From Eupeodes corollae (lineage: Eukaryota > Arthropoda > Insecta > Diptera > Syrphidae), in NCBI RefSeq assembly GCF_945859685.1, contig NC_079149.1, forward strand, positions 118,331,575-118,395,574: 64,000 nt of DNA, read 5' to 3'. The position numbers and the translations under genes were made by a program. Position 1 is the first letter of the stretch. Each line of letters begins with the position of its first letter. Positions 52,718-64,000 of this stretch are shown here, piece by piece. A model generated the notes under the pieces. The model had not been told where the DNA came from. It did not search any database and saw only the letters and a list, made by a program, of their open reading frames with translations.

Positions 52718-52756
52718 GCCGAGTGCACATGTAGACTTACTACATGTGCACTCGGC
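52718..52756. repeat. Perfect 17-bp hairpin with 5-nt loop
   Basis: GCCGAGTGCACATGTAG (52718-52734) is the exact reverse complement of CTACATGTGCACTCGGC (52740-52756), separated by ACTTA. Beyond one T-T mismatch, three more A-T pairs extend the stem (AAA 52714-52716 with TTT 52758-52760). GC content is high against AT-rich flanks, and each arm contains an E-box-like CACATG/CATGTG. The function is unknown. It is too short for a typical fly pre-miRNA stem. Confidence 0.9.
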
Positions 52757-55700
52757 TTTTATAAGATAATTAGGTCTTTTCGTTTTACATTAAGTTCTTT
52801 TGTTTTGTGTGCATTTGTATGACTTTTAGCTTGATCTCGTTATTGTACATATATAGAGACTAAAAAATACTAAAAAGTAAAAAATTCAACAAGCTGGCAA
52901 ATAATAGAAACCAACAGAATAAATGATAGCTCTCTTAAGTCACTTTCCTATATTGTATTTCTATTCTTTTTCTTTGCTTTACTATTTTGTGATGAATTTC
53001 ATCCTTACAGTTCAGAATTTTATAAATAATAAGTTTTGTTTGTTTACATGTGTACGTCAAAATTGTCGCATTGACATTTGGCGGTGCTCACGTTTATGGT
53101 GATGATCACATTAGGCTCATTTGTAGCTTCTCATTCTGACGTCTGATTTATTTATTTCGCGCCCACTTGACGGCAAAAGAGAGACTAAAGTAAAATTGTC
53201 TAAAGTAATGGTAGATTGTCAATTTGTTTCTTCAACTTTTTGGTTTTAATAAATGTTGAGTAATACAAATTTAATTGACAAATTAAATTTAAAAGTCAAA
53301 ATCGTAACTTTGGGGAGTTAATATTTAGCCATTTGTTATTTCTTATGGTACATTTGATTCCTTTGAGTTGGTTCATTTTGACATGTCAATATTTTATCTC
53401 TCTCTCCAACTCTCACTTCACTAATAACAATGTAAAATAAATAAACGTCTAAATGATTTTCCTTAAAAGAATACCACGTAAAATCCTCTTTGTTATTGAT
53501 TTAAATAAATTAATTTAATTATAATTTTTTTTATAAAATCTCATCGTATCTGTCATTTATCTACAACTTTTCCTGCCAATTTTGACATTATTTATTCTGT
53601 TTCAATCTCGCTCATGTAAAAAAAATAAAAAATTACTTTTTTATTATTAAATTACTGAAGTAAATAAAAGATGTAAAATTTTAAAATGGTCTGGAGGCTG
53701 GTGAAGTTTTGTATAACACATTACTTTTTTTACGTTTTCAAGCACTCAATAAAAGTGGAAATGAATTTTACCTCAATAGTAGACGAAATTGTAACGTCTT
53801 TCACATTTTTCCAATCTACCATCAATTCATTACTTGAATGAAACAACGTGAACTCTTACCAACAAAAAAAAGTCCAAACACATGTATCCTTCTGATTTAG
53901 AGAATTAGTTTTGTATATCTTATGCTATTAAGCTACCGCTTTCCATCACTATTAATTATAAATTAAATTTAAATATTTAACATTAAACCAATTTGACAGC
54001 TCGCGCGCATCAAAGCGCATAATGATGATGACGACGACGACGATGTATGGATGTTGATGATGCCATAATCCTTTCCTGAGAATTTTGTCCCAAAAAACTG
54101 CAACTTTTAGAGTTCTCTTTTGAAAACACTAGAATGTAGGTATCTTATGACTTAAATTTCGCATGAATTAAATACTAGAAGCAGCAATACAAACATCCAT
54201 ATACATAGGTAGATATATCGGCAAAACCTCTAAGACCAAAAAGCACTGAGAGATACAAAAATGCACACTCAATATACCTTTGTATAGCGAAAATACAACG
54301 AACATGAAGGGAAAAATAAAAATAAAAGACAAAACAAAATTCAATTCTTCTCTTGATTAGACAAATTCGCGGAAAACGCATCATGGATGATGATGATGAT
54401 GGAATCTTTTTTTTTAACCTATAGTTTAGATACACTGGACACAGTAAAGGAAGGTCCATCTGGTCTTTTGTTTCTTTTGTACCTCTATAATGCTGCTGCT
54501 GCGCCTTGAAGATCGATCGCATTTTTATTTTTTTATTTTTGGTTGACTTCTTAAGATACAATAGCAACTATACAAAAAAACATAATCGCTCAAAAAGTAA
54601 AGTCTTTGAAGTTGAACCCACGCATATTAAGCTTGAAAATAGCACTCGAAGTATTGCCGGTAAAATTCAACAGGTAGTGAAAATAATTATTTATAACTGT
54701 AGGAAAAAAAACACCACAACAACTTATTTAAGTTTAATACAATATGGAACATGAACTCTTTAAAAAAGGTAAGACAGCTACGACTTTTATTTTATAAAGA
54801 GTGCTACAAGCCTTTCAAAATTAATTTAATACTGGTCTCAATAATAAAGCGGAGTGAAGATCACATGAATGAAACATAACATTAAATTATATTTTTTGTA
54901 TACTTTCTTGTAACTGCCAGTTTAATTAAATTAAATGAAATCTTTATGGGATAAAAATGTTAGATGGGTGCATCATTTATCAAAAGTTCCATTTTTCCAT
55001 TTTTAGGATTAAAATTCGGTGAAAGTGACTTTTTAAATAACTCTTTGCGTTTGATTTAATAATATTAAAACCCACCTTTAACAAATATACTCAATTGAAG
55101 TATCACTATTTAAACATCCTGATTTCTCAAACATTTATATTTAGTACAACTTTTAATCTTAATACTTAGTTGACCTGAAGTACTTTTTAATATGAGACTA
55201 TCTATATTCAAAAGTTATTATGAAAAGATGGTGGTTGAGATTCTGAATTATTGATATCGTGTCGATGGTTGATTTGTCAATGATTTCATTTCTTCCTTCT
55301 GCCGTAATATATAGCATTGCCAGGAATGTCCATCAGCTTATATTTGATGTCTAGGTTTCTGACTTATTGTCAAGTATAGAGTCCTTTCTTCAGCCGTACT
55401 TCAAGAATTTGGAATGGTAAATAACTCTGAATGTGCGTCTCATTTTTATATTAAACAATTTTAGGCCAAAATGTACCGGTGTTTCCTCCTAAATCTTTCC
55501 TCTTTTTAACTAACGTTTGCGCTACGTGTAGTTAAAACACCTATAGTATGTGCCAATGATGAAAAAGAACTTTTCGTACACCCTTTGCACTACAAAAGAA
55601 ATCATTTATATCTAAAAAACCGAAAGAATTTGTTGTTGGTGCTTTGCAATATATTTCAATCAAACAGAGCCAAGCGTCGTTAAACTGTCAAATGGAAAAG

Positions 55701-56192
55701 TGTTGCCAATTTAAAATTACTACATTATGAGTTATCTGTAAAACAAATATGAAAATCAATTTAAAAAAACAATTTATTCTAAAAGCTATTAGACGTCACT
55801 ACTTATATTTCTAAGAAATCGAAAAAGATCTTTTGTCGAAAATGCCGCATTAACTATATATTTAATGTTTTCTATAATTCTTTTGTTCATAGAGAGCAAA
55901 AGTGGGGAATATATTTTTGAAACTACAATTTAAGGATTAGATGTACCTTCGTTGATGTTTAAAGTTCCCAAATTCTAGAACTAGTTTAAATAAGTGAAAA
56001 ACAAGTTAAGTACAGACGATTGCCAAATTTTACAATATTCACGGATCATCTAGTGATCTGACAAAGGCTATACTAATATGACATTACAGCATTTTTTACA
56101 ATTTCATTATGACAAGGAAAAAAGTGATTCATTTTTGCCTCCGCGTAGAAGATTTATCATGTGAATAAATTGTCAGCAATTGTCAAATGTCT

Positions 56193-56228
56193 AAAACAAC
56201 GACATCTGACAGCTTGAAACGTCACTTG
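56193..56228 (+). repeat. Dispersed repeat motif, copy 2 (partner at 22633-22668)
   Basis: This is the counterpart of the segment near 22.6 kb, with ACAACGACATCTGACAGC then TTGAAACGTCACTTG. Similar CTGTCAAATGGAAAAG and TTGCCAA words occur near 33930-33970 and 55685-55715, suggesting a small family of decayed elements. Confidence 0.45.
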
Positions 56229-57642
56229 TCTGATGATATTAGCTAATAATCAAGTTTCTGGCCTTAATGGCACACAAAGTTTTAAATTCACATGGCTGTA
56301 AGACAATTTTTTTTTCTAATAGATCCAAAAACATTGCAGTGTGTACATAGCTTTATTTTTGTTGATACGTTATGTCCGATTAGTATTTGATTATACCAAA
56401 ACCAAAGCTTTATTTTTCAAGTACAAACTTCAAAAAATTAGATCAGATTGTGACCGGAAATAGGTTATCTATACATAGGCACGGCTGGCATGACACATAA
56501 CAAAAAGTATATGTTTTTTAGTCAAAAATTAAGAAGCAATAAACATCAAGCTGTAAGAGTACAATCCTGTGTAATCATATTTTTTAATAAATAAAAAAAA
56601 AAAATATTGAAACATACATAAGGTACGAGTATACTGGACTAGAAGAATTAAAAATAAAAAATTGAACAAAATTTGAAACTGTGCACAACGAAAGATCAAG
56701 TTTCACATTAGCGAGAGATTTCCTGGAAATTAACGATTTGTTGAACTTATTTTTTTCGTTCGTTGATTCGTTGCGTTCGTTGGTAGGTTAGGTCGGTATA
56801 ACAGTTTCTTTGTATTTTATTTTATATTTTGTTTTGTGCATTCTTATCGGTTATATTTTTTTTTTGCCTAACATAAATATCCTTTGAGTTAGGTTGATGG
56901 TAGTATGCACACACGCGTTTGTATAGAGTTAGAGGTATATTTTTGAAAAATATGCATTGTTTGTTTATGTTTTGCCGACCGAAATCCCTGAATCGAATTT
57001 GTGGAATTTTACTTCTTCTTTTTTTTTCTTGTATTTGGTTGAATTTTTATTTCGTTATTTTTTTTCCACGTTTAAACTAACGTATCTACCTTTAACGTGA
57101 AATGCATAAATGCAAAGAAAAGTTACATCCATCAAATTCAGATATAGAGTAGAGTGTAGGTATATTTTGTCGAAAGTCCAGTCCAAGCTTCTTATTATTC
57201 CGTTTGTTTTCAAGTTCATTTTTCTATCTTCTTTTTTTTAAGCCATATGTTTTTTAAGAATGCGGTTTTAGGTGTGTGGTAGGTAGGTACTTAGTTATAC
57301 CTTGAGTTCCGTTAAAATGACTCATTTAGCTTAGTGTTTTGTTTTGGAACTTTGGCAATTAATATGGATGGCGGACAGAATGATTTACTTTAAAGAAAAG
57401 GAATATTAAATTGCATTTTAATGTTATGGTTTTTGTATTCATTTGACGCAATGCACCGGTAGAAGCTTTTTAAGATTAAAATTAAAAATCTTCTGGTAAA
57501 AATATGGCATGAACACTCACAACAAGTCCATTCTTCGAAAGTGTGTTCACATTCAACTCTTTGAAGGAGAGTATTTTTATGTCTCTGAATTGTATTTCCT
57601 TCCCACTCGACAGAAATTTAAAACAAAAAGGCAGAACATGAA

Positions 57643-58005
57643 TCGAAGTAAGGTAAAATGATAAGGAATCAAAATGAGTTGCTTCAGAAGAGTCCAATGG
57701 GAACACTGCGTTCCTCCAAAGATCTGTAACTTCCCGAAATTTTATTCTATAGTTAGAATGTGACAGGAAAGTTATACAAACATAGAATAAAATATGGATG
57801 GAAAAGAGATAGTAAGAGTGAACACCTTGCTCTGAATGTCTGTAACTTTCTGAGATTTTACTTGATAGTCAAATTTGGACACGAAAATGAAGTAGGGAAA
57901 AGGTTAAATAATGAAATGTCAAAATGAATCCAATGTGAACATTGCCTTGCACTGAATTTCTATAATTTTCTGATATATTTAGTCCAAGTTTATATAAATT
58001 TGTTT
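57643..58005. repeat. Tandem repeat, about 118-bp unit, three copies
   Basis: GAACAC/T near 57701, 57820 and 57937 starts three similar units. Each has a GC-TTGC/CTCTGAAT-like block, then TCTGTAACTTTCTGAGATTTTA or a close variant. The AAAATGA...TCCAATG block preceding copies one and three is also shared. The spacing is 119 and 117 bp. The array ends about 180 bp before the chinmo exon acceptor. Confidence 0.75.
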
Positions 58006-58180
58006 CTTATTTTACTCTTGACATTACTTTGGACAAAATATGGTCGAAATTATAAAAATAACTTACACTTTACAAGATTTTTAAAAAGATGCACTTTGAA
58101 CCTACTTAGATTTGCTTTTATATTACTAAATATATGACGTTAATATTTTTATTGTAGCTTTGAAATATAATTCACTTATT

Positions 58181-58206
58181 GTTTTTTTCTCTTTGTTTCA
58201 TTGCAG
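58181..58206 (+). other. Splice acceptor of the chinmo coding exon
   Basis: An almost pure pyrimidine tract (tgtttttttctctttgtttc) runs into attgcAG, with the AG at 58205-58206. It is one of the strongest 3' splice sites in the window. Because it sits about 500 bases upstream of the ATG, it shows that chinmo has at least one more non-coding exon further 5'. Confidence 0.8.
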
Positions 58207-58702
58207 AAGTTTCCTTGCAAGCGTTTAGTTAATTATTTAAACAAAAGAACGAAAGGAAACATCAATCCAAACAAAGACAAATTCAAACAAAACAAATTTA
58301 TTTAAATGCTAATAAAGCTGGAAACGAAAAAGGGAAGAAAAAAAGGAAAATTCCGTTTGGCAAATAAGAAATTTAAAAAAAATAATAATAAAAAATTACA
58401 TTTGGTCAAGAAAAATTATAGATTGGAAAAAATAATATAAATTATAATAATAAAAGAAAAGAGAACATCTGGAATAAAAATCGCGCTCTTAAGAAAACAA
58501 AACAAACACACAAAATAGAACCCACCAACAACAAAAAAAGGAGTTTTTTTTGTTAAATTTATTTAAAGTTAAGTTTATTATAGTTCCCAAATAATTTGGC
58601 AAGAGATTTTGGGATTAACACATAAATTCAAAAAAGAAAAAGAAAATAGAAGAATATTTTCGTTGGACAACACTGGAAAATTAAAAATAAAACTCAGTCA
58701 AA
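58207..58702 (+). other. chinmo: 5' untranslated leader part of the chinmo coding exon
   Basis: The 496 bases between the splice acceptor and the ATG are strongly A-rich and purine-rich, with runs of AAACAAA, AAAAGAAA and AATAATAATAA, and no open frame leading into the CDS. The leader holds a single upstream AUG (58306). Long A-rich leaders are common in developmental regulators of flies. Drosophila chinmo is known to be controlled post-transcriptionally, so this leader is a plausible target, but no defined protein-binding element can be assigned by eye. Further 5' UTR exons must lie upstream because this exon starts at an acceptor. Confidence 0.75.
58306..58440 (+). promoter_or_regulatory. 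Upstream ORF (44 codons) in the chinmo leader
   Basis: The only AUG in the leader portion of this exon opens a 44-codon frame that starts MLIKLETKKGRKKGK and ends at a TAA at 58438-58440, 262 bases before the main ATG. The peptide is very lysine- and asparagine-rich and looks like a product of the A-rich leader rather than a conserved protein. Its start context (tttaaATGc) is weaker than that of the main start. A fully contained uORF of this size normally reduces or conditions translation of the main ORF, so it may be a translational control element. That is inference; the sequence shows only the frame. Confidence 0.45.
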
Positions 58703-58820
58703 ATGGATCCACAACAACAGTTTTGTTTGAAATGGAACAGTTACTCGTCGAATTTGGCAATGACATTTTCAAATTTGTTCAAATCAGATTTGCTGGCTGA
58801 CGTGACGTTATCGTGTAATG
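58703..58820 (+). CDS. chinmo: First coding exon of a BTB zinc-finger protein, probably Chinmo (5' partial CDS)
   Basis: Thirty-nine codons plus one base, beginning MDPQQQFCLKWNS and ending LLADVTLSCN, then a GTAAGT donor. The FCLKWN block followed by a leucine-rich helix and a DVTLSC strand is the start of the BTB/POZ dimerisation domain of the fly tramtrack-type family. The MDPQQQFCLKWNS opening with SNLFKSDLLADV matches what I recall of Chinmo and differs from the LRWNNH starts of Lola, Tramtrack and Fruitless. The ATG has a good insect context (gtcaaaATGg), and an in-frame TAA at 58688-58690 rules out an N-terminal extension. The exon ends in phase 1, after the first base of what should be a glycine codon. 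The rest of the BTB fold and the zinc fingers are not in the window. In Drosophila, Chinmo is a nuclear regulator of neuronal temporal identity and stem-cell fate, controlled largely after transcription; that role is inferred here by homology. Confidence 0.86.
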
Positions 58821-61800
58821 GTAAGTGAATTTTTTGAATTATTTTAATATGCATTTTTCTAGCCATTATTGTGTTTTTAAGAGTTTTGAAAAAATACTTT
58901 AATTTGTTCTATTGTTCATAAGATTTGTAAATGTCATCAATACCATAAGTTTAATTGAATTGTCTCTTTTGATTACCTGCTTTATTTTTATAAAATTCAC
59001 GTTTGTGTTTAAGTACACCCAGTATTTAAACTTGGGGTATAGTTTTGACTCTAAAAGCTTACTACAAGATCTTGTTTAGTAAAAAACCATAACCATTTTG
59101 AGTTTTAGTTCCTTCCATTGTGATATAAAAACGTAATGCTAAAGTTAGCTTGGTTTGTTTGGTACCGAGGATATAAGTGGTTGTTTTGTGAAATAGAGAC
59201 TTCTATCTTTACATGTAATTTATAGTACTACAGATCAAAAATTCGTTTCGGCCTTTAGACTGGTCGTCAAATGATATTTTGTACAAAATTTTTAAAGTAG
59301 TCTTCATAGAAAGAGGACTGATTAGCCTCTGTTAATATTTTTAAATGTACGAGTAGTTAGTACCTTAATGAGATTAATAAATTTTTAATCAGAGCTTTCT
59401 ACGACCTTTATTGTATTTCCTACATAAGTCATCAAAACGGTGTGAAAAAGGATTGGTGTTGCAATTTTTGAGACCTAAAACTGAAAATAAAAATAACTTA
59501 AGGCAGAAATTAAGTTTCTAGTATTTTTCTGAACTCTAACTTTAACTTCATCAGAAGTTGTACTTTCATTCGCATTAAAAAAACACCAAAACCAGCCCGA
59601 AAACGTATTCTTTGCTTTGATATGCCATTGGTTAAATATTAAATATTTGTATTTTTTTCGTTCAGACTTTAACGTTTTTCTTTTCAGCATTTTTCGAGTA
59701 AAATTAAGATTTTAGTTATTTAGAATTTAAGATAGTTTTGATGAATGTTCAATAGTTTGAAATTGTACCTGGCAATCAAATTGAACTTTTTATAAGCTTT
59801 CACGGCTTCAAAATCATTTAATTAGGTTATGTGTTTTGAGATATCACATTTTTAAGTTCGATGAAAAACTATCATATTGCTTTATTTTAGTTCAAAATGT
59901 AAAATTTTCCAAACCCAAAATCCCTATTTTTAAAATTTATATATTAAAACATTTTTAATATCTCATGTAATTTTCGAAAATCCCTGATAAAAATTTTAAT
60001 TTTTATATTGAAACGAAAACAATGAGTTAGAAGAACATTTTTAATCTAACAACGAATACTTCTTCCAAAGGAGGAAAAATATTAAAATAATGTGTCAAGT
60101 GTTTTTTTTCTTAATTTGATAGCTTTTTTTTTTAATAAGATCAACAAATATTAACTCTTAAATCAATATTTTTTTTAAACTAAAATGAAGTCTTAAACTA
60201 TGTTATGAGATTTTTGTAAATTAAGTGAGCAAAATGTTGGTACGAACAATTTTTTCCTGTTCCTTAACCTTTGAAAACAATCTATTATGCATTTTTTAAA
60301 TATTTTTTAAGAGGTAGGTATATTTCGCAAACATGTCCTGATAGAAAAATTATAAGGTCAAATAAAAGTTCAGGGAATTAAAATCCTTCACTATTTGCAT
60401 AATAAAATCTTTTAATTTTGATATCCAGTAACAAACCTATGACAATCGGTTTGAATGGAAAAAGTATTTATAAACTGCGACTTTTATGACTTCTGTTTCT
60501 TCCAATTGATCATCAATTTTGTCGAGTAGGTCATGTATGTATATCATATGGAAAACTTTAGAAAAAACAATCAATCTCCTAAATCTTTTCGGTCAAACAC
60601 CTTACTGACAGAACTTTTACTATATACAACGCGACACTGCTATTCGTTTTTTGCTATTATTTCTATACAATAAATATGTATATTTAATTTTTCCATGCTT
60701 CTTCCATAAGTATGTATAAGGAATAACAGGCATAACCTACATTAACAATAAAAATACAATACTCTACATATGAATATATACCTACAACAGACCCCCAAGT
60801 AAACAAGGAATTATTTAAAAGACAGACTAACAGCCACAAAACAACCCAAAACAACAACAAAAAATCAATTCATAAAATACTCAGACACACCAACAACAAC
60901 CTATATACTAAAACCAAACCAACGAAAAGTCTAAGGACGCGAAAAAATATTGATTGAACAAAACGGCACATAAAACCATATGTTTACTAAGTACCGACAT
61001 ATAATAATATTAGGTATAAATATTATACACAATATTATGTTCCTTTTTTTCTAGGGCATCTCACGTCCTTTAAAAAAACGGAAAAAAAAACGAAAACGAA
61101 GCAGAAGAATAAGTGGAAGAAAAAAAATAATAAAGAAACCCTCATAACGTTAGCAATAAAAACAAATCCACCTTCTTTGAATAAATTCCATGAATGAAAG
61201 CGTAACAGATAAACTTGATTCGGTAGAGACTCATCAACAGACATAACATAAAGTAAATATATATTTGTATAATAAAATAAAACAACAGTCGTAAACCAAC
61301 CCCCCAATACCCCAACACAAAAAAAGCTGGAAAAATAACCAATCTCCATTTCATTCCCATTCAAAGATATCAAAAGTTCTCTCCTTTTCGAGTGAGTGAT
61401 AAGGCGAACACACAACAGACACAACTTTCCAAAAAATGTTCAAGGCATGTGAATTTTATAGAAGGTGTCGGTCGGTATCATGGTAAGGTGCTAGGAAGAA
61501 AAAAAAAACTCAAAGGGCAGGATAACAAAACATAAACATACATAAATTATCTAGCAAGGACATTGAACTTTTCCAAGATCCAAATTTAACCCACTATATA
61601 CAACTCACACCCACACCGTAGCCATTTCGTCCCGGCTATCACAAAACGGTGCGCCGCCACTGCTCTTTCCATTTCATCAAAATAAAAAGAGTAAGGTATC
61701 AGAATCAGAACGATAATGAGAACCAGAACCAAAACCAGGAGCCAACAACCAAACAAAAAATCAACAATCCTCTCAGCCTCAAAAGTGCGCCCAATAACCT

Positions 61801-64000
61801 AGAGAACCAAAAGCATTATCATCGTCATCAACATCATCATTTTTTTTAATGATATATTAAATGTTATGGCGCGTATACGTAACGTAGTGTTAGTAGTACT
61901 TTCCTTGGCTACGGCTCTAAGGCTATATACAACGATGGGGGGGACTACGCCGGGGCCATGAGAAGAACCCTAATTTTTTTCTTCTTTACCGGCTTCATTT
62001 TTATTTTATACGACATGTAGTTGGAATTTTCTTTCGTTTTTATTTATTTATTTTTTTTTTCCTATTCTTTTGGTGTCTTCGCCGCCTTTTTCTACGACGA
62101 CGACGACGTTTACCGTCGCCGTAAATACTATGCTATGGGTCCTTCTATGTGTAAACGTATAGTCCTTGTGTCGATATGTTTGCTTCTTCATTTTGATTAT
62201 GAAATCGAAATAAAAAAAAAAGTGAGCTAGGTCGTCGTCTCCTTGAATGAAACCTAAATGTATACAAAAACTTATCAACACAAAATACTCCAAAAAACAC
62301 CTTCTCTCTTTTAATCTCGAATTCGGTTTGGAAACATTCTTTGACTGTGTTTCGTCCTTGGAATAACTCTATTTTGAATATAAATTACAGTTCCTCAAAG
62401 TTTATTCTTAAATATTATGAATAACAGGGAAATGTCTGTCTTATTTCAATAAAGTATATCTCCAATTATGTTTTATGTCATTTTTGAAGCTTCAGTCCTG
62501 TTCTTCAGTTCTTTTTCTTTATACAAATATAGGTTTCTGGACACATCCATATTAAGTTCAAATTTGACATTTCGCATTTATTTTAATAATACAATTGTTC
62601 TAGGTCAAATTTGACATCATCACCATGACATCTAAGCACGTGAAACAAAATCTTTCAACAACTATTTTCCACGATTTTAGTTCATTAGGAAAGTATTGTG
62701 ATACAAATTTCTCACTAAACATTTTGTCAGAAAATTTTAAACATAAATAATTTCTAGGCTTGGGATCTCAAATTTATAGAAGAAGTTAAAGTTTTTCCAA
62801 AATTTGTTAGTATCATTAGCAAAAACCATGTTTAAAAATAATGACGATTTTTATATTAGCCTAAAAACATTTAAAATAAATAAAATTAGCTTCGTAACTG
62901 GGATTTTAAGAAAATCACAATGTGATAAGAAATGTTTTGATTAATTTCCGCAAGATGTTTTTTTTTTAGCAAATTGTCAATGTAAATAGAAAATATAAAT
63001 AACAAATGTTATTACGAATCGAACATTATGTTGTTTTTAATAATTTTGATAATTATGTCTACGAGTGACTAAATTGTTGTTTTGTCAATTTTTTGGTAGT
63101 TTAGTTTTCTGATAAGATAATATTCAATGCAATTTGTTATTTAAACTTTACATACAAACAAAACAAAAACAATTCTTGGTATTGAGTTTTTATCAGTCCT
63201 TAAATTATTCTGTTTGATAAAAAAAAACTGCAATAGTTCTCAGGAATTATGTCAAGGAAAATTATCTGAAGTCTTAAGTATTATAGATGTTACTCGTTCT
63301 TAATTTAATTTCTTCTGACAACCTTAAAAATGTTGATTAAAATAATCGTATAGCCAAAAAGTAGTTCAAAATCATTTCTTTTAATACATTGTTTAGCTCA
63401 TAGTGTTATGCCAATCCAATAAAATAAAATCATATAACAAACAAATTGTATAAAAATAGGCTTACTTTCAAAAATATTCCAAAAAAAGTCGTACTTGGGC
63501 GGCAAGCTGCACAGTTACTAAAGAGCCTTTTTACACCAAAGTGGAACACACAATGTTACGTAGGATAAAGCACAAAAAAAATAGTTAATGTAACTCAACA
63601 CCAAAAACATTTTTAAACGTTTTTTGAAACATCATATAAAAACGTTAAATTTATAATATTAATATTGAATTTCAATAAACCTTTAAAAAGTCTAAATTAT
63701 TTCAGATACTTAAAAGAGCAAAAAAAAGAATCTTTACTTATATTTATTTTCTTATCTAAACACGTTTTTGTTTTTTAAATTTTAAGCCTCATGAACAAAA
63801 AGTATATGGTGTGTTTAGACCAACGAAAACAGTAGCATGCAAACCTCTAATAAAGACCGTGACAAGTTTGGACAAAGTGCTGCCAAAAGTATTATTTTTA
63901 AAATGTTAATCATTCCAAAAATTTATTATAAATGACTCATAAAGTAATCAGTTTGAATATTTGTTTTATTCCAATACAAATATCTCCACAAGAGTATGAC
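58821..64000 (+). other. First coding intron of chinmo (continues past the window)
   Basis: The intron opens with a consensus GTAAGTGAAT donor at 58821 and has no end inside the window. I looked for an exon able to continue the BTB domain (G, then hydrophobic residues and a KAHK-like block) and found none up to 64000, so the intron is longer than 5.1 kb. Acceptor-like tracts at 61037-61054 (cctttttttctAG) and 63695-63707 (attatttcAG) do not lead into BTB-like reading frames. A GC-richer stretch with CGACGACGACG lies at about 61600-62130; the rest is AT-rich and nothing in it was recognised as a gene. Confidence 0.7.
61600..62130. promoter_or_regulatory. GC-richer patch inside the chinmo coding intron
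   Basis: The patch includes GGTGCGCCGCCACTGC near 61650, ATGGGGGGGACTACGCCGGG near 61937 and a (CGA)n run at 62093-62109. Frames through it are short and of low complexity. It may be a regulatory element, since GC-richer islands of this kind recur through the locus; no specific motif assignment is possible. Confidence 0.22.

Larger units (their letters stand above)
41320..58180. other. Long non-coding intron/promoter region upstream of the chinmo coding exon
   Basis: About 17 kb with no supported ORF. It holds the two TATA-box promoter candidates (43190, 45373), GC-richer patches (42730-43660, 49130-49190, 52226-52280, 54000-54045), a 15-nt poly-C run, a 17-bp perfect hairpin, a TTTCGCGCC E2F-like word at 53155-53163 and a three-unit tandem repeat near 57.7-58.0 kb. 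The longest frame (44822-44172, minus, 216 codons) starts at TTG and is almost entirely homopolymer and low-complexity sequence (K, N, T, S, F), so it is not called. Confidence 0.5.

Noticed and set aside
53155..53163. TTTCGCGCC, an E2F-like site
   Set aside because: A single 9-mer match with no promoter or gene beside it.
58609..58800. 63-codon frame overlapping the chinmo start in another phase
   Set aside because: It begins at TTG and is a shadow of the BTB coding exon.
61037..61160. Acceptor-like cctttttttctAG followed by an open frame in the phase expected for chinmo exon 2
   Set aside because: The frame reads GHLTSFKK then lysine-rich low complexity, not the FKAHK-type BTB continuation expected after the first exon.

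Overview
The window is AT-rich, intron-dense eukaryotic DNA. It most resembles a fly (cyclorrhaphan Diptera) with a fairly large genome. Signs of this are dispersed TACATATGTATGT and GGTAGGTA simple repeats, CAG/CAA-rich and CGACGACG-rich patches, remnants of arthropod-type LINEs and a Tc1/mariner element, and one exon that reads as a fly-type BTB protein. There is no bacterial or viral gene organisation. No tRNA, rRNA or CRISPR array was recognised.

Only one host coding segment can be supported. An exon at 58207-58820 (+) has a strong acceptor and a GTAAGT donor. It carries about 0.5 kb of A-rich 5' leader, one upstream ORF, and the first 39 codons of a BTB protein starting MDPQQQFCLKWNS. 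I identify this as the start of chinmo (chronologically inappropriate morphogenesis), a BTB zinc-finger regulator of neuronal temporal identity. The rest of the BTB fold and the zinc fingers lie beyond 64000.

Most or all of 1-58206 is therefore probably 5' intron and promoter territory of this gene. A zero-length-exon (recursive) splice signal at 170-202 fits a very long + strand intron starting upstream of the window. TATA-box promoter candidates lie near 43190 and 45373, in or next to GC-richer patches, and could drive alternative first exons. Other GC-richer patches are at about 1080-2050, 9220-9720, 35860-36530, 52226-52280 and 61600-62130.

The intronic DNA holds three degraded non-LTR retrotransposon fragments (about 3050-3655, 37640-38572, 40605-41315) and one 579-bp Tc1/mariner-like remnant with terminal inverted repeats (24750-25328). 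All four are antisense to chinmo and broken. There are also four short tandem duplications (5311-5530, 12061-12521, 28255-28545, 57643-58005), a 17-bp perfect hairpin (52718-52756), a 13-bp hairpin (38615-38667), a (CAT)14 microsatellite and a 15-nt poly-C run. I found no convincing new gene system. The most interesting items are the recursive splice site, the uORF and leader of chinmo, the perfect hairpin, and the strand bias of the transposon remnants.
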